DNA of 64,000 nt from Lewinellaceae bacterium (GCA_020636355.1 JACJYB010000002.1:372001-436000); one strand, 5' to 3'. Shown: positions 28,372-37,374, numbered from the stretch's first letter. Notes: generated by a model not told the origin, from the sequence alone. Program-made: numbers and translations.

Positions 28372-30507
28372 TTACTCCCCCAGCAGATCCTGCATGATGT
28401 TGAGCGTCTCCGTGAGGTAAATGTCGCCCGCTACGTTATTAACCCATTCCGCATTACGCGACTTTTTATTCTCATCTTCTTCAAGGGAAGGCATATCTGC
28501 AGTGAGGTTCCTCACCCGATTCATGGAGGAGTTGGTGAATAGATTGTCAAACGGTTTTTTCTGCTTCCAATTTGCTCAGGTATTGACGATAACTATCCAG
28601 ATTCAGCGTGCAGGTGGATTCATCCCGGAGTTTCTTCAAAATGCAGCATACCGATCGATTTCCGAAAATACGTGGTTCTGCTTCACCCGTTCAGCGCTGA
28701 GCGATTGAATTTCCTTCAGGTTTTTCAGGTTATATACATTCTGCCCGAAAGGCACCGGTTCTATTTCTGACCACGGCAACGTAAAGTCGTACTGCTTTTC
28801 ACCCAATACCAGGTACCTGTTAGCGGCGGGTAGAGCAACATCCGGCACGACGCCCTGCAGATGGTAGGAGCCTCCGGTCACCCGGTAGATCAGGAAGTGG
28901 TCACGGTGACTATACCCAGCGGCATAAATTTGGGCTTGACAATCGGGGACCGATCCAGGTCAAAGTCAGAACTCGCGCAGCCCTTCCCCAGGTCGCATTA
29001 CCTTCTCCTACGATGATGGCTCTGCCATAGTCCTGTAAGGCGGCCGCTACATTTTCTGCCGCGGAAGCCGTGTATTTGTTGACCAGGATGATGAGTGGCC
29101 CGTCGTAAAGCACACGGGGGTCCTCATCGCTATTTACCTCGGGCTTACCGCCAATCAAAACGGGAGGTCCATCGGGGCGAAAGGCGTATCGCTCCCGCTC
29201 CAGGGTTTGCATGACCGGCCCCTCCCCGATGAATAATCCGGTCATCTTGATGGCTTCGCCTACGTTGCCACCTCCATTATCCCGTAGGTCGATGATCAGG
29301 CCTTTGACGCCCTCTTTCCTGAGCTTCTCAATTTCCATGGCAACGTCATCCGCGCAATGCACTCCGTTATCATGATCGTAATCCCCATAAAAGTCCGGCA
29401 AATGGATCAGGCCGATTAATTCCTGGTTTCCCGTTTCAAGAAGCAGGATTTTGCCAGATCTTCCTCCACAATGACCACATCGCGCATCAATGCGATTTCA
29501 TGGGAAGATCCATCCGGCTTTCTGATGACAAGGCGGACTTTTGAACCCGGCTTGCCCTGGATCAGTTGGACCACTTCATTATCGCTCATTCCGGTAACGT
29601 CGGTCCACTTTCCCCGGTCACCCTGCGCGACTTTTTCGATTCGGTCATTCACTTGCAGGATACCTTGCTTCCAGGCTGGCCCGCCGAAGATAATTTCATC
29701 CGCTACGATGGATCCGCCCTGGGTGGTCAGGGATACGCCGATACCCTCCAGTCTTTTGATCTGCGCTGCGTCGTCCGCTGGTTTTTCGGCGGGTTCCAGG
29801 TAGTCCGAATGGGGGTCGAAGACGTTGGTCAGCGCTCTGAGGTATTCGCTCAGGGTTTCGGTGCGCGTGTATGCTTCGTACCCGGAAAACAAATCATTGT
29901 ACCGGTGGAGCACTTCATTGCGGGCTTCCTCTTCCAGTTGTGCGGTGCTTCTACCCCGGTATCCTTCCTCGTTATTTTCTTTTATGGTGATTTTTTCTGA
30001 AAGCCGGGTCAGGGTTTCCCATTTCAAATCCTGCCGCCAGTATTCTTTCAGCGCTTCATCATTCTTGGCATAGGGCCTTTTCTTTTGATCGGTGTCGTAG
30101 TCTTCGTTACGCGTAAAATCGAATGGTTTCGAGAGAAGCTCCAGGTAGTACTTTTTTGTTTTCCGCAGGGCTTTTCGTTCCAGTTTGATCACCTGATCGA
30201 GGAAAGCGAAGGATCCTTCATTGGCTTCATCATCCAATTGCCATTTGTACGTTTCCAGCACATCCAGATCTTCCTGGGTCAACCAGGATTTCGAGCCATG
30301 TATGCGGTTCAGATACAAGGTGTACAATTTTTCAGAGAACTGATCATCGATGTTCAGTGGTTTGATATGGAAGGTGCTCAGGCTCGACAGCAGCGACCGC
30401 ATTAATACAGCTTCGCGCTGCGCATTCTTCTCACGAGCGTTAATAGCGGCGAAAAAGGTCACTGCGATCAATAGTGCAAGGGAAACTCCGATTTTCTTAT
30501 TTAGCAC
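28372..30507 (-). pseudogene. Frameshifted tail-specific protease (S41 C-terminal processing peptidase)
   Basis: The N-terminal 363 residues (30507-29416, GTG start) have a membrane or signal helix, the tail-specific protease N-domain and a PDZ domain (IKRLEGIGVSLTTQGG to VRLVIRKPDGSS). After a shift the next piece (29401-28910) holds the S41 catalytic core, GLIIDLRDNGGGNVGEAIKM and KYTASAAENVAAALQDYG with the nucleophile Ser. Further pieces carry YHLQGVVPDVALP and a C-terminal end at a TAA at 28372. The intact enzyme would be about 710 residues, acting on envelope proteins in the periplasm. Three or more breaks are needed. Confidence 0.85.
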
Positions 30508-30613
30508 TTCAACGGATTTGTTGTAAAAATTAATGAAGCCGGTCCAAAATTACGAGCCTGTTTTATCTTCATACTAATTTGTTAGGTTTCTATTGGATAA
30601 CCAAATAGTTAGG

Positions 30614-31249
30614 ATGAATCCAATCCACAACACCATTTTCCTGTTTCTACTTATTTCAAGTCTTTTCTTCGTAAAGGAAGTTCATACCAAACGCATTTTA
30701 TGTTTTGGGGATTCCATAACAGCATATGGTGAATGGGTGGAGGAAGTAGGCAGCCTGGATTCTTTCAGCACGATCAATGCCGGGAGGGGTGGTCGCCGGG
30801 CTGTTCAGGCCAGGGCGGAACTGGCGCCTTACTTAACTCAATACCCGGATCTTGACCTCCTTTTATTCTTTTTGGGTGTCAATGACTTGCCGGCGAGGGA
30901 CCCGCGGCCCGGGGATGTCAAGATCGCCGAGTGCGTGGACAGCATTTCTGCGGCCATTGATTTAGCATTGCATTACTTTAAGCCCAAAGACATCGTGCTC
31001 ATCGCACCCTGCAATGTCAATCCCGCGTTGATGGATTCCATCAACCTGGCGAAAGGTTATGACATTACTCCCCCATTATTGGCCAGGATGGAGCAGCAAT
31101 ACCAGCTGCTGGCCGCAAAAAAAGGCATTTCCTTTCTAAGCCTGTATCCGGTGGTACATCCGGAGAACTATAAAGATGGGTTACATCCCAACCAAGCCGG
31201 TGACCGTGAAATTGGAGAAGCCATCAAAGCCTATCTGTTGTCGAGGTAG
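30614..31249 (+). CDS. SGNH/GDSL-type lipase or esterase, exported
   Basis: The start is taken at ATG 30614, preceded by a purine-rich stretch, not at the TTG 21 bases before. The 211-residue protein has a signal helix (IHNTIFLFLLISSLFFV), block I CFGDSITAYGEW with the nucleophile Ser at about 34, block III GVNDLPARD, and block V DGLHPN with the catalytic Asp and His. It would hydrolyse esters or acetyl groups, perhaps on sugars, in the envelope. All four blocks are present. It is the first unbroken gene after the frameshifted cluster. Confidence 0.88.
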   Translation: MNPIHNTIFLFLLISSLFFVKEVHTKRILCFGDSITAYGEWVEEVGSLDSFSTINAGRGGRRAVQARAELAPYLTQYPDLDLLLFFLGVNDLPARDPRPGDVKIAECVDSISAAIDLALHYFKPKDIVLIAPCNVNPALMDSINLAKGYDITPPLLARMEQQYQLLAAKKGISFLSLYPVVHPENYKDGLHPNQAGDREIGEAIKAYLLSR

Positions 31250-31425
31250 TTTATTCGAAGCCTTCCCGTTGTTTTGTGAAATGGCTGGGAATTTTAGGAT
31301 TTCCGATGTGATGAGACTATTAGCAGTAACGCTAAAACCTGAGTTAAGTATGGGTCATCTGGTCAAAACCAAATACAGATAGGCCTACAGACCTTTATAA
31401 CATTTTGATATACAGCTGTAGTTAG

Positions 31426-31497
31426 TAGCCCCGCCAGGAATCGAACCTGGATCAAAAGTTTAGGAAACTCCCATTCTATCCGTTGAACTACGGGGCC
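31426..31497 (-). tRNA. tRNA-Arg (anticodon CCT)
   Basis: Read on the minus strand, the gene starts GGCCCCG and ends CGGGGCT plus discriminator A, giving a 7-bp acceptor stem. The T-arm has the usual GGTTCGATTCC core. The anticodon loop is TTCCTAA on a stem with two G-U pairs, so the anticodon is CCT, reading AGG arginine codons. CCA is not encoded. It has a broken second copy about 255 bases upstream on the same strand, with a GIY-YIG nuclease remnant between the two. Confidence 0.93.
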
Positions 31498-31508
31498 AAA
31501 TTTATCAT

Positions 31509-31739
31509 TCAGAAAGCGGCTTTCAGCAGCTGTATTAAGTATTTCTCCCTGTCTCTGGCTTCTGCAAAGGTGTCAAATTCTTCGTAATACACCAACCTCC
31601 AGGGAGCAAATGGTTTTGTGGATCGGGTTTGACTAGAATTGTGCTCTTTCAATCGCTTGTCCAGATCTTGACAACAAACTTAATAATGTCGGCCAAATGA
31701 ATCGGAAGGAATGAAGTAGTTGCAGTAAATACAAGGCTG
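31509..31739 (-). pseudogene. Decayed GIY-YIG nuclease gene between two tRNA-Arg copies
   Basis: On the minus strand the frame reads SDSFGRHY, stop, then CCQDLDKRLKEHNSSQTRST, then KPFAPWRLVYYEEFDTFAEA and RDREKYL, ending at a TGA at 31509. This is the small GIY-YIG (UPF0213-like) nuclease, with the second motif's tyrosine followed by an in-frame stop where a valine is expected. The N-terminal YVYIL part is degraded. The family cuts DNA; its location next to tRNA genes is familiar to me from other Bacteroidota. It ends 12 bases before the intact tRNA begins. Confidence 0.75.
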
Positions 31740-31750
31740 TTGAAGTGTTT

Positions 31751-31836
31751 AGCCCCTGGATCAAAAGTTTAGGAGAGTACCATTCACTATCCGTTGAACC
31801 CCGCCTGAACGATTTCAGTCGGGCAGGTACGGGGCC
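31751..31836 (-). pseudogene. Broken second copy of tRNA-Arg(CCT)
   Basis: Read on the minus strand this stretch starts GGCCCCGTA like the intact tRNA. It is interrupted by a 28-base palindrome, continues GTTCAACGGATAG and CCTAAACTTTTGATCCAG, and ends GGGGCT. The T-arm has been deleted. About 45 of the non-inserted bases match the intact tRNA, including the CCT anticodon. It cannot fold as a tRNA. With the intact copy and the nuclease remnant between, it forms a tRNA-nuclease-tRNA duplication. Confidence 0.85.
31800..31827. repeat. Palindromic insertion element inside the broken tRNA copy
   Basis: These 28 bases interrupt the tRNA copy between its GTA and GTTC. The arms are CCCGCCTGA and TCGGGCAGG on the plus strand. 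The same design, with arms CCCGCCCGA and TCGGGCGGG, is found at 46189-46217, and a worn copy at 47672-47698. Because the intact tRNA shows the empty state, the insertion is clear. No duplication of the target was seen. Confidence 0.85.
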
Positions 31837-32426
31837 TTTTAGTGGTTCCGATTGCAAATTTAGTTATTGGGCCGGGGTATGGAATGCGGCTGTTGGTGGA
31901 ATTCGTATACTTTCTGAAAAATTTTAGATTGTGTCATAGTTACTTTACTATTAGAAGGAGTATCCTATAATCTAAAAGTCTTCAGGAGAGGGAGATCAGG
32001 GTGGAGTTTGAATCTCAACAAGCTAACTTGCCATATAAATCCATAAGGTCATTACACCCCTCCAGGACACGCCATCAATATGCCTTTTTATTGCAAATAT
32101 TGAAAATATAGTAGGTATTTTCTACCCTAATATGTAGATTTGTTTTAACGGAGCACTATGCCATTAGGCACCACTATCCGTAGAAGTTTAAGATACGATG
32201 GGTTGAGATAAACCGCTACGAAGTAGCGTACAATAGGACGTATGGAGCTGTAAAGCGAACAAAATACGCGTATATAAACAAGTTGGGGAGAATCAAAATA
32301 ATATAGATAAATATATAATACATAACGACTGTGCTTGACTTAGTCCTCTAAAACAGCTAACTTCGCATGAGTGCAATGCACTCACTGTCAACTAACCGTA
32401 TTCTGTTTCCATTCTCACAGTTTTCG
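31837..32426. other. AT-rich region without a recognised gene
   Basis: This 590-base gap between the tRNA remnant and the abiE operator contains no frame that looks coding on either strand. The base composition becomes AT-rich from about 31.9 kb on. The only local structure noted is a short hairpin near 32370-32385 (GAGTGC-AAT-GCACTC). It probably marks the left edge of the defence island, but no integrase or clear attachment repeat is present. Confidence 0.5.
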
Positions 32427-32455
32427 TGTCACAATTTTTCCATATATTTGTGACA
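32427..32455 (+). promoter_or_regulatory. abiE promoter with overlapping inverted-repeat operator
   Basis: A perfect 8-bp inverted repeat, TGTCACAA (32427-32434) and TTGTGACA (32448-32455), is separated by 13 bases. The second arm overlaps the sequence TATATTTG (32443-32450), an exact match to the Bacteroidota -7 box TAnnTTTG. The abiEi start codon is 18 bases downstream. Studied AbiEi antitoxins repress their own promoters by binding inverted repeats, so this is a likely binding site for the product of the first gene. Confidence 0.75.
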
Positions 32456-32472
32456 AATATCATTCCTAAACA

Positions 32473-33078
32473 ATGGGTGAATCAATTGAGAATCAGATAA
32501 ATAGGGCAATACGAAATCACAAGCGTGGAAAAATATTTTTCCCATCCAGTTTTAAGAAATATGGCTCAAGTACAGCTGTAAGGCAGGCACTGAATAGACT
32601 CGAAGATAAAGGCCTTATACTTAGAATAGCGCAAGGTATTTACCTCTACCCCCAAAAACATGAAGTATTAGGTATCCTCTATCCTAGTGTCGATCAGATA
32701 GCAATAGCTATAGCTAAAAGAGACAAAGCACGAATAATTCCTACGGGCCTTAATGCATTAAACAAACTCGGGCTATCTACACAAGTACCTATGAACCTCG
32801 TTTATCTAACGGATGGCACTCCGAGAACAGTTACAGTTGGAAAACGAAAAATTAAATTCAAAGTAGCATCGCCAAAGCTACTATCAGCAAGAAACGAAAC
32901 TTGTCTTTTGGTTATACAAGCTTTGCGTGAAATTGGAAGTGAAAAAATAGATAATGTTACAATTAAAAAAATAAATTCCATTCTAAAGAATGTCCCAGAT
33001 GACGAACTTCTCCATGATGCGAATCTAGCTCCTGTTTGGATTGCAGATATCATAAAACATATAATTAATTATCCATGA
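32473..33078 (+). CDS. abiEi: AbiEi-like antitoxin (DUF6088 family)
   Basis: The 201-residue protein has an N-terminal winged-helix region (about 1-65, SSFKKYGSSTAVRQALNRLEDKGLILRIAQGIYLYP) typical of AbiEi antitoxins. A C-terminal part follows with NALNKLGLSTQVPMNLVYLTDG and RKIKFKVASPK. AbiEi antitoxins bind their own promoter and counteract the AbiEii nucleotidyltransferase in a type IV system. The stop overlaps the start of abiEii by four bases (ATGA). A matching inverted repeat is present upstream. The gene is clearly AT-rich compared with the flanking chromosome, a sign of transfer. Confidence 0.9.
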   Translation: MGESIENQINRAIRNHKRGKIFFPSSFKKYGSSTAVRQALNRLEDKGLILRIAQGIYLYPQKHEVLGILYPSVDQIAIAIAKRDKARIIPTGLNALNKLGLSTQVPMNLVYLTDGTPRTVTVGKRKIKFKVASPKLLSARNETCLLVIQALREIGSEKIDNVTIKKINSILKNVPDDELLHDANLAPVWIADIIKHIINYP

Positions 33079-34091
33079 AAGAATGGTTTGAACTAAATGA
33101 AAAGGATAGGAAAAGTATAATAGATCAAGTCAGCGCTAAGACAGGTATGATCCCGGCTGCTATCGAAAAAGATTGGTGGGTAATGATAGCACTTAGGACT
33201 GTTTTTCAAATGAAATGTTCAAAAGACTTAGTTTTCAAAGGAGGAACATCTCTTAGCAAGGCATGGCAGATTATAGAAAGATTCTCTGAAGATATAGATT
33301 TAGGCTTGGATAGGTCATTCTTCGGTTACACAGGAGAATTGGCAAGAAAAAATGTTACTGCTTTACGTAAAGCATCTTGCAGTTATATCACCGAAGATTT
33401 TCTCAAAGAACTTAACGAACAGCTAGAAGTTGGTCATATCAGAGATTTTTATCTTGAAGTTATTGAGTTTGAAAGATCAGATACAGATCCAATCGCTATT
33501 GCACTAAATTATAAATCTCTAACTGATCATATTGATTATATTCAGCCAAGAATTTTAATTGAAATTAGCTCACGGTCACTACGAGATCCAAATGAAAACA
33601 AATTAATTCAATCCTTAATTGGAGAGCAATATCCAGATTTATTTTTTGCAGATAAAAAAATAAATATTCCAACGGTTTTACCTTCAAGAACTTTTCTTGA
33701 AAAAATATTTCTACTTCACGAAGAATTCCAAAAACCGCTGACAATAAAAATCAGGAGCGACCGAATGACTAGACATTTATATGACATATCAAAATTAATG
33801 GGAACACACCATGAAGAAGAAGCTCTTTCTAACGAGGAATTATATAGAAATATCGTCAAACATCGTGAGATGTTGACAAAATTATTGTGGGTTAATTATT
33901 TAAATCACAAGCCTGGCACTATTGATTTCATTCCTCCACCAAGAGTAATTCAAGAGTGGAAAAAGGACTATGAAAAGATGAGGGAAAGCATGTTTTATGG
34001 CCATACAGACTCTTTTGAAGACTTAATCTCTAATTTAAAGGATCTTAGATATAGAATAAACTCATTAACCTTTGAAATCGACTCTCACTAA
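33075..34091 (+). CDS. abiEii: AbiEii/AbiGii-family nucleotidyltransferase toxin
   Basis: The 338-residue protein has the AbiEii signature at about residues 52-80: LVFKGGTSLSKAWQIIERFSEDIDLG, read as GG-TS (56-59) and the metal-binding Asp pair (about 73 and 75). Toxins of this DUF1814 family are nucleotidyltransferases, and some modify tRNA acceptor ends, halting growth during phage infection. It is co-translated with the antitoxin upstream. It is intact and AT-rich. A palindromic region follows immediately after its stop. Confidence 0.92.
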   Translation: MKEWFELNEKDRKSIIDQVSAKTGMIPAAIEKDWWVMIALRTVFQMKCSKDLVFKGGTSLSKAWQIIERFSEDIDLGLDRSFFGYTGELARKNVTALRKASCSYITEDFLKELNEQLEVGHIRDFYLEVIEFERSDTDPIAIALNYKSLTDHIDYIQPRILIEISSRSLRDPNENKLIQSLIGEQYPDLFFADKKINIPTVLPSRTFLEKIFLLHEEFQKPLTIKIRSDRMTRHLYDISKLMGTHHEEEALSNEELYRNIVKHREMLTKLLWVNYLNHKPGTIDFIPPPRVIQEWKKDYEKMRESMFYGHTDSFEDLISNLKDLRYRINSLTFEIDSH

Positions 34092-34095
34092 CATA

Positions 34096-34200
34096 GCGCG
34101 ATAACGACCATCCCGCCTTAATGAGGCCAGAACTCTGAAAGAACGTGAAACAAAAAATCAACATGGTAACTACGGAGAAAAGGCGGGACGTCGTATGCGC
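34096..34200. repeat. Large imperfect palindrome, attC-like in shape
   Basis: The left arm (34096-34120) runs GCGCGATAACGAC, then CATCCCGCCTTA. The right arm (34180-34200) runs AAGGCGGGACGTC, then GTATGCGC. The arms pair over about 19 positions with small bulges and enclose some 59 unrelated bases. Two paired boxes separated by a mismatched spacer and an extra unpaired base are how integron attC sites are built, and the length fits. The outer box reads GTAT rather than the expected GTTA form and no integrase is nearby, so the assignment is only suggestive. Confidence 0.4.
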
Positions 34201-34230
34201 CCGGAACGTTCTCTGCAAGTATGAAAAACG

Positions 34231-34308
34231 AAAAATCCAACCCACATGAGCAAAGAGTGCTTTCGCACACGTTGCTCTTTAAGCCAACCCGCACAAATCC
34301 AACCCACC
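34231..34308. repeat. Hairpin flanked by direct repeats before the restriction operon
   Basis: A direct repeat with the core AAATCCAACCCAC occurs at about 34233-34245 and again at 34295-34307. Between the copies lies a hairpin at 34248-34277 with arms GAGCAA/TTGCTC and GTGC/GCAC. It occupies the gap between abiEii and the XRE gene. It could be a recombination remnant or part of the transcription control of the operon that starts 79 bases later; nothing in the sequence decides between these. Confidence 0.55.
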
Positions 34309-34386
34309 TAGACCAATAAACATACTCATATTATGAGATAGTGGAATTTAATATCTACCTTTGGAATTCATGACCAATAATTCCAA

Positions 34387-34584
34387 ATGAATAGAATTAA
34401 AGAGGTTTTGGATGCAAAAGGATTGACTCAAATTTGGTTAGCTAAGAAGTTGGGAAAGAGTTACAATATGGTGAACTCATATGCTAAGAACAGACGGCAG
34501 CCGAGTATTGAAATTTTATTCAGGATAGCTGAGATATTGAATGTAGAAGCAAGAGAATTATTGACAAAGAGAAAGAATAGGTGA
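34387..34584 (+). CDS. Small XRE-family regulator of the restriction operon
   Basis: The 65-residue protein is a single helix-turn-helix (about residues 5-60: LDAKGLTQIWLAKKLGKSYN and MVNSYAKNRRQPSIEIL). It has the size of the controller (C) proteins that time restriction gene expression. It overlaps the start of hsdR by four bases (GTGA), so it is translated with the restriction operon. Its operator was not identified; the hairpin and repeats upstream are candidates. Confidence 0.88.
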   Translation: MNRIKEVLDAKGLTQIWLAKKLGKSYNMVNSYAKNRRQPSIEILFRIAEILNVEARELLTKRKNR

Positions 34585-37373
34585 ACGAGTCAACAACAAG
34601 AAAGGAATTGATAGACCTTCAGCTTAAAGAAGCTGGCTGGGATGTCGATGACATGACTCAAGTATTACAAGAATTTGACATCATTGTAAATGATAATATT
34701 GCGAGTGAGCCTAGAACTGAATATTCCGGACACCAATTTTCTGATTATGTTCTCCTCGGTAAGGATAGTAAAACCTTAGCGGTAATAGAGGCCAAGAAGA
34801 CTTCTAAGGATGCAGAAATTGGCCGAGAACAAGCCAAGCAATACTGTTACAATATTCAGAAGGTAAAAGGAGGCGAACTGCCATTTTGTTTCTATACAAA
34901 CGGACACGAAATATTCTTCTGGGACCTCGAACATTACCCCCCTAAAAAAGTAATCGGATTTCCGACCAGAGATGATCTGGAACGGTACAAATACATCAGG
35001 AAAAACAAAAAGCCCTTAATAACAGAATTCATAAACACTAAAATAGCTGGAAGAGATTACCAGATCCAGGCTATTCGTTCTGTTATGGAAGCGGTGGAAA
35101 AGAAACAAACCAAGTTCCTTTTGGTCATGGCTACGGGCACGGGAAAAACCAGAACGACTATTGCGCTAGTCGATGCCTTGATGAGAGCGGGTTGGGCAGA
35201 AAAAATTCTTTTCCTAGTCGATAGAATTGCCTTGCGTAATCAAGCGCTGGATGCCTTCAAAGAGCACCTTCCAGATGAACCCAGATGGCCCAAGGTTGGA
35301 GAAAAATCTATTTCTAAATCAAGAAGGATCTATGTATCGACTTATCCCACGATGTTAAATATTATCCGAAATGACGAGACAAGCCTTTCGCCTCATTTTT
35401 TTGATTTAATCGTGATTGACGAAAGCCATCGCTCTATCTACAATACTTATAAGGAGGTCTTAGATTTCTTCAATACTATTACTCTGGGGTTAACAGCAAC
35501 CCCAACCGATGTAATCGATCATAATACCTTTAAGCTGTTCAATTGTGAGGATGGCATTCCGACTTTTGCTTACTCCTATGAGGAGGCCGTCAATCATATT
35601 CCTCCTTATCTCAGCAATTTTCAGGTGATGAAAATTCAAACCAAGTTTCAGGAGGAAGGAATAAGCAAGCGAACGGTTAGTTTAGAAGAGCAAAAAAGGT
35701 TAAACCTCGAAGGAAAGGAGATCGAAGAGATCAATTTTGAAGGTACTGATTTAGAAAAATCGGTCATCAATAACGGCACAAATGCTGCCATCGTCAAGGA
35801 GTTCATGGAAGAGTGCATCAAAGACCCCAACGGGGTTCTTCCGGGCAAAACGATTTTCTTCTGCATGACTATTTCACACGCCCGCCGCGTAGAAAAAATA
35901 TTCGACGCTTTGTATCCGGAGTATAGCGGAGAATTAGCCAAAGTGATGACTTCCGATGACCCAAGAGTGTACGGAAAAGGCGGATTACTCGATCAGTTTA
36001 CTAACAAAAACCTGCCTCGGGTTGGCATCAGTGTGGATATGCTTGACACCGGTATTGATGTTCGGGAATTAGTCAATCTCGTTTTCGTCAAGCCGGTGTA
36101 CTCCTACACCAAGTTCTGGCAGATGATTGGTAGAGGCACCCGATTACTAGAGCCACAAAAGATAAAACCCTGGTGTCCGGAAAAGGATATGTTCCTCATC
36201 ATGGATTGCTGGAATAATTTTGAATATTTCAAACTGAATCCAAAGGGGAAAGAAACACCTGCTCAAATTCCTTTGCCGGTTCGATATTTTGAATTAAGGT
36301 TGGACAAAATAGCGGTAGCTAAAGAAAAAGATGAAAACGGTATTTTAGAGAAGGAGTTGACAAAACTGAGAAAACAGATTATGGACCTTCCCGAAAAATC
36401 AATGGTCATACAAGATGCAAAGGCACACCTGTCAAAAGTAAAAGATGACAATTATTGGAAGGTGATTAACGCTGATAAGATCGAATTCCTGAGAAATGTG
36501 ATCAAACCCTTGTTCAGAACAGTTTCACAAGTCGATTTTAAATCTCTGCGCTTTAAAAAAGATGTGTTGGAGACCTCATTGGCTCATTTATCCAAAGATC
36601 CGGATAAGTTTGATGTGCTCAAGGAAAATATTCAGATTCAGGTGAGTGAATTACCGCTGTCCGTTAATTTGGTGGCTAACCACACCAGCTTGATCAACAA
36701 TGTATTGAGTGCTAAATACTGGAAGGACATTGAAGATAAAGACTTGGATAAGATCGCTGACAAACTGGCTCCACTGATGAAATTTCGTACGGTGAAAAAG
36801 CCTGGCGAAGGCCCGATGAGCCTGGACATTAAGGATGTGATTCAAACCAAAGAAATGGTTGAATTTGGTCCGAAAAACGAGGCAGTGAGCATCAGCCAAT
36901 ACCGCAAGATGGTGGAAGAGAAAATCAAAACCATGCTTGACAAACACCCCATCTTACAAAAAATTAAGCAGGGAGCATCCATCAATGAAACAGACATCGC
37001 CGAATTAGCCCAGCAACTCAATGAGGAAGACCCGCACATCACGGAAGCATTATTGAAGAAGGTATATAAAAACCGAAAAGCTACCTTCCTGCAATTTATT
37101 AAGCATATACTAGGAATTGAATTATTGGAAAGTTTCGATGTGCAAGTAAATAAGGAAGTTCATCAGTTCATTCAAACGCATAATTACTTGACCACTCAAC
37201 AGATCGAATTCCTGAATCTATTGAAAGACTACATCATAGAACGTGGAATGATCGAGAAAAGAAATCTTATCGAAGCGCCTTTTACCGTCATTCATCCCAT
37301 AGGGATAAGAGGACTTTTTACGCCTAATGAAATCAAAGAAATATTGACTATCACCGAAAAATTCGCCGCATAA
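34581..37373 (+). CDS. hsdR: Type I restriction enzyme, R (motor and nuclease) subunit
   Basis: The start is GTG 34581, coupled to the XRE gene. The 930-residue protein has a PD-(D/E)xK nuclease domain (Asp55, Glu70, Lys72 in SDYVLLG and IEAKK). Its SF2 helicase has motif I MATGTGKT (183-190), motif II DESH (280-283), motif III TAT (305-307), and motif VI MIGRGTRL (about 513-520). A long helical C-terminus follows (about 620-930), which usually holds the contact to HsdM/HsdS. It translocates and cuts unmodified DNA. It is shorter than EcoKI HsdR (about 1170 residues) but complete in motifs. Confidence 0.95.
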   Translation: MNESTTRKELIDLQLKEAGWDVDDMTQVLQEFDIIVNDNIASEPRTEYSGHQFSDYVLLGKDSKTLAVIEAKKTSKDAEIGREQAKQYCYNIQKVKGGELPFCFYTNGHEIFFWDLEHYPPKKVIGFPTRDDLERYKYIRKNKKPLITEFINTKIAGRDYQIQAIRSVMEAVEKKQTKFLLVMATGTGKTRTTIALVDALMRAGWAEKILFLVDRIALRNQALDAFKEHLPDEPRWPKVGEKSISKSRRIYVSTYPTMLNIIRNDETSLSPHFFDLIVIDESHRSIYNTYKEVLDFFNTITLGLTATPTDVIDHNTFKLFNCEDGIPTFAYSYEEAVNHIPPYLSNFQVMKIQTKFQEEGISKRTVSLEEQKRLNLEGKEIEEINFEGTDLEKSVINNGTNAAIVKEFMEECIKDPNGVLPGKTIFFCMTISHARRVEKIFDALYPEYSGELAKVMTSDDPRVYGKGGLLDQFTNKNLPRVGISVDMLDTGIDVRELVNLVFVKPVYSYTKFWQMIGRGTRLLEPQKIKPWCPEKDMFLIMDCWNNFEYFKLNPKGKETPAQIPLPVRYFELRLDKIAVAKEKDENGILEKELTKLRKQIMDLPEKSMVIQDAKAHLSKVKDDNYWKVINADKIEFLRNVIKPLFRTVSQVDFKSLRFKKDVLETSLAHLSKDPDKFDVLKENIQIQVSELPLSVNLVANHTSLINNVLSAKYWKDIEDKDLDKIADKLAPLMKFRTVKKPGEGPMSLDIKDVIQTKEMVEFGPKNEAVSISQYRKMVEEKIKTMLDKHPILQKIKQGASINETDIAELAQQLNEEDPHITEALLKKVYKNRKATFLQFIKHILGIELLESFDVQVNKEVHQFIQTHNYLTTQQIEFLNLLKDYIIERGMIEKRNLIEAPFTVIHPIGIRGLFTPNEIKEILTITEKFAA

Positions 37374-37374
37374 T

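Noticed and set aside
31633..31857. A 74-codon minus-strand frame near the tRNA copies
   Set aside because: It runs across the GIY-YIG remnant in the wrong frame and through the broken tRNA copy.
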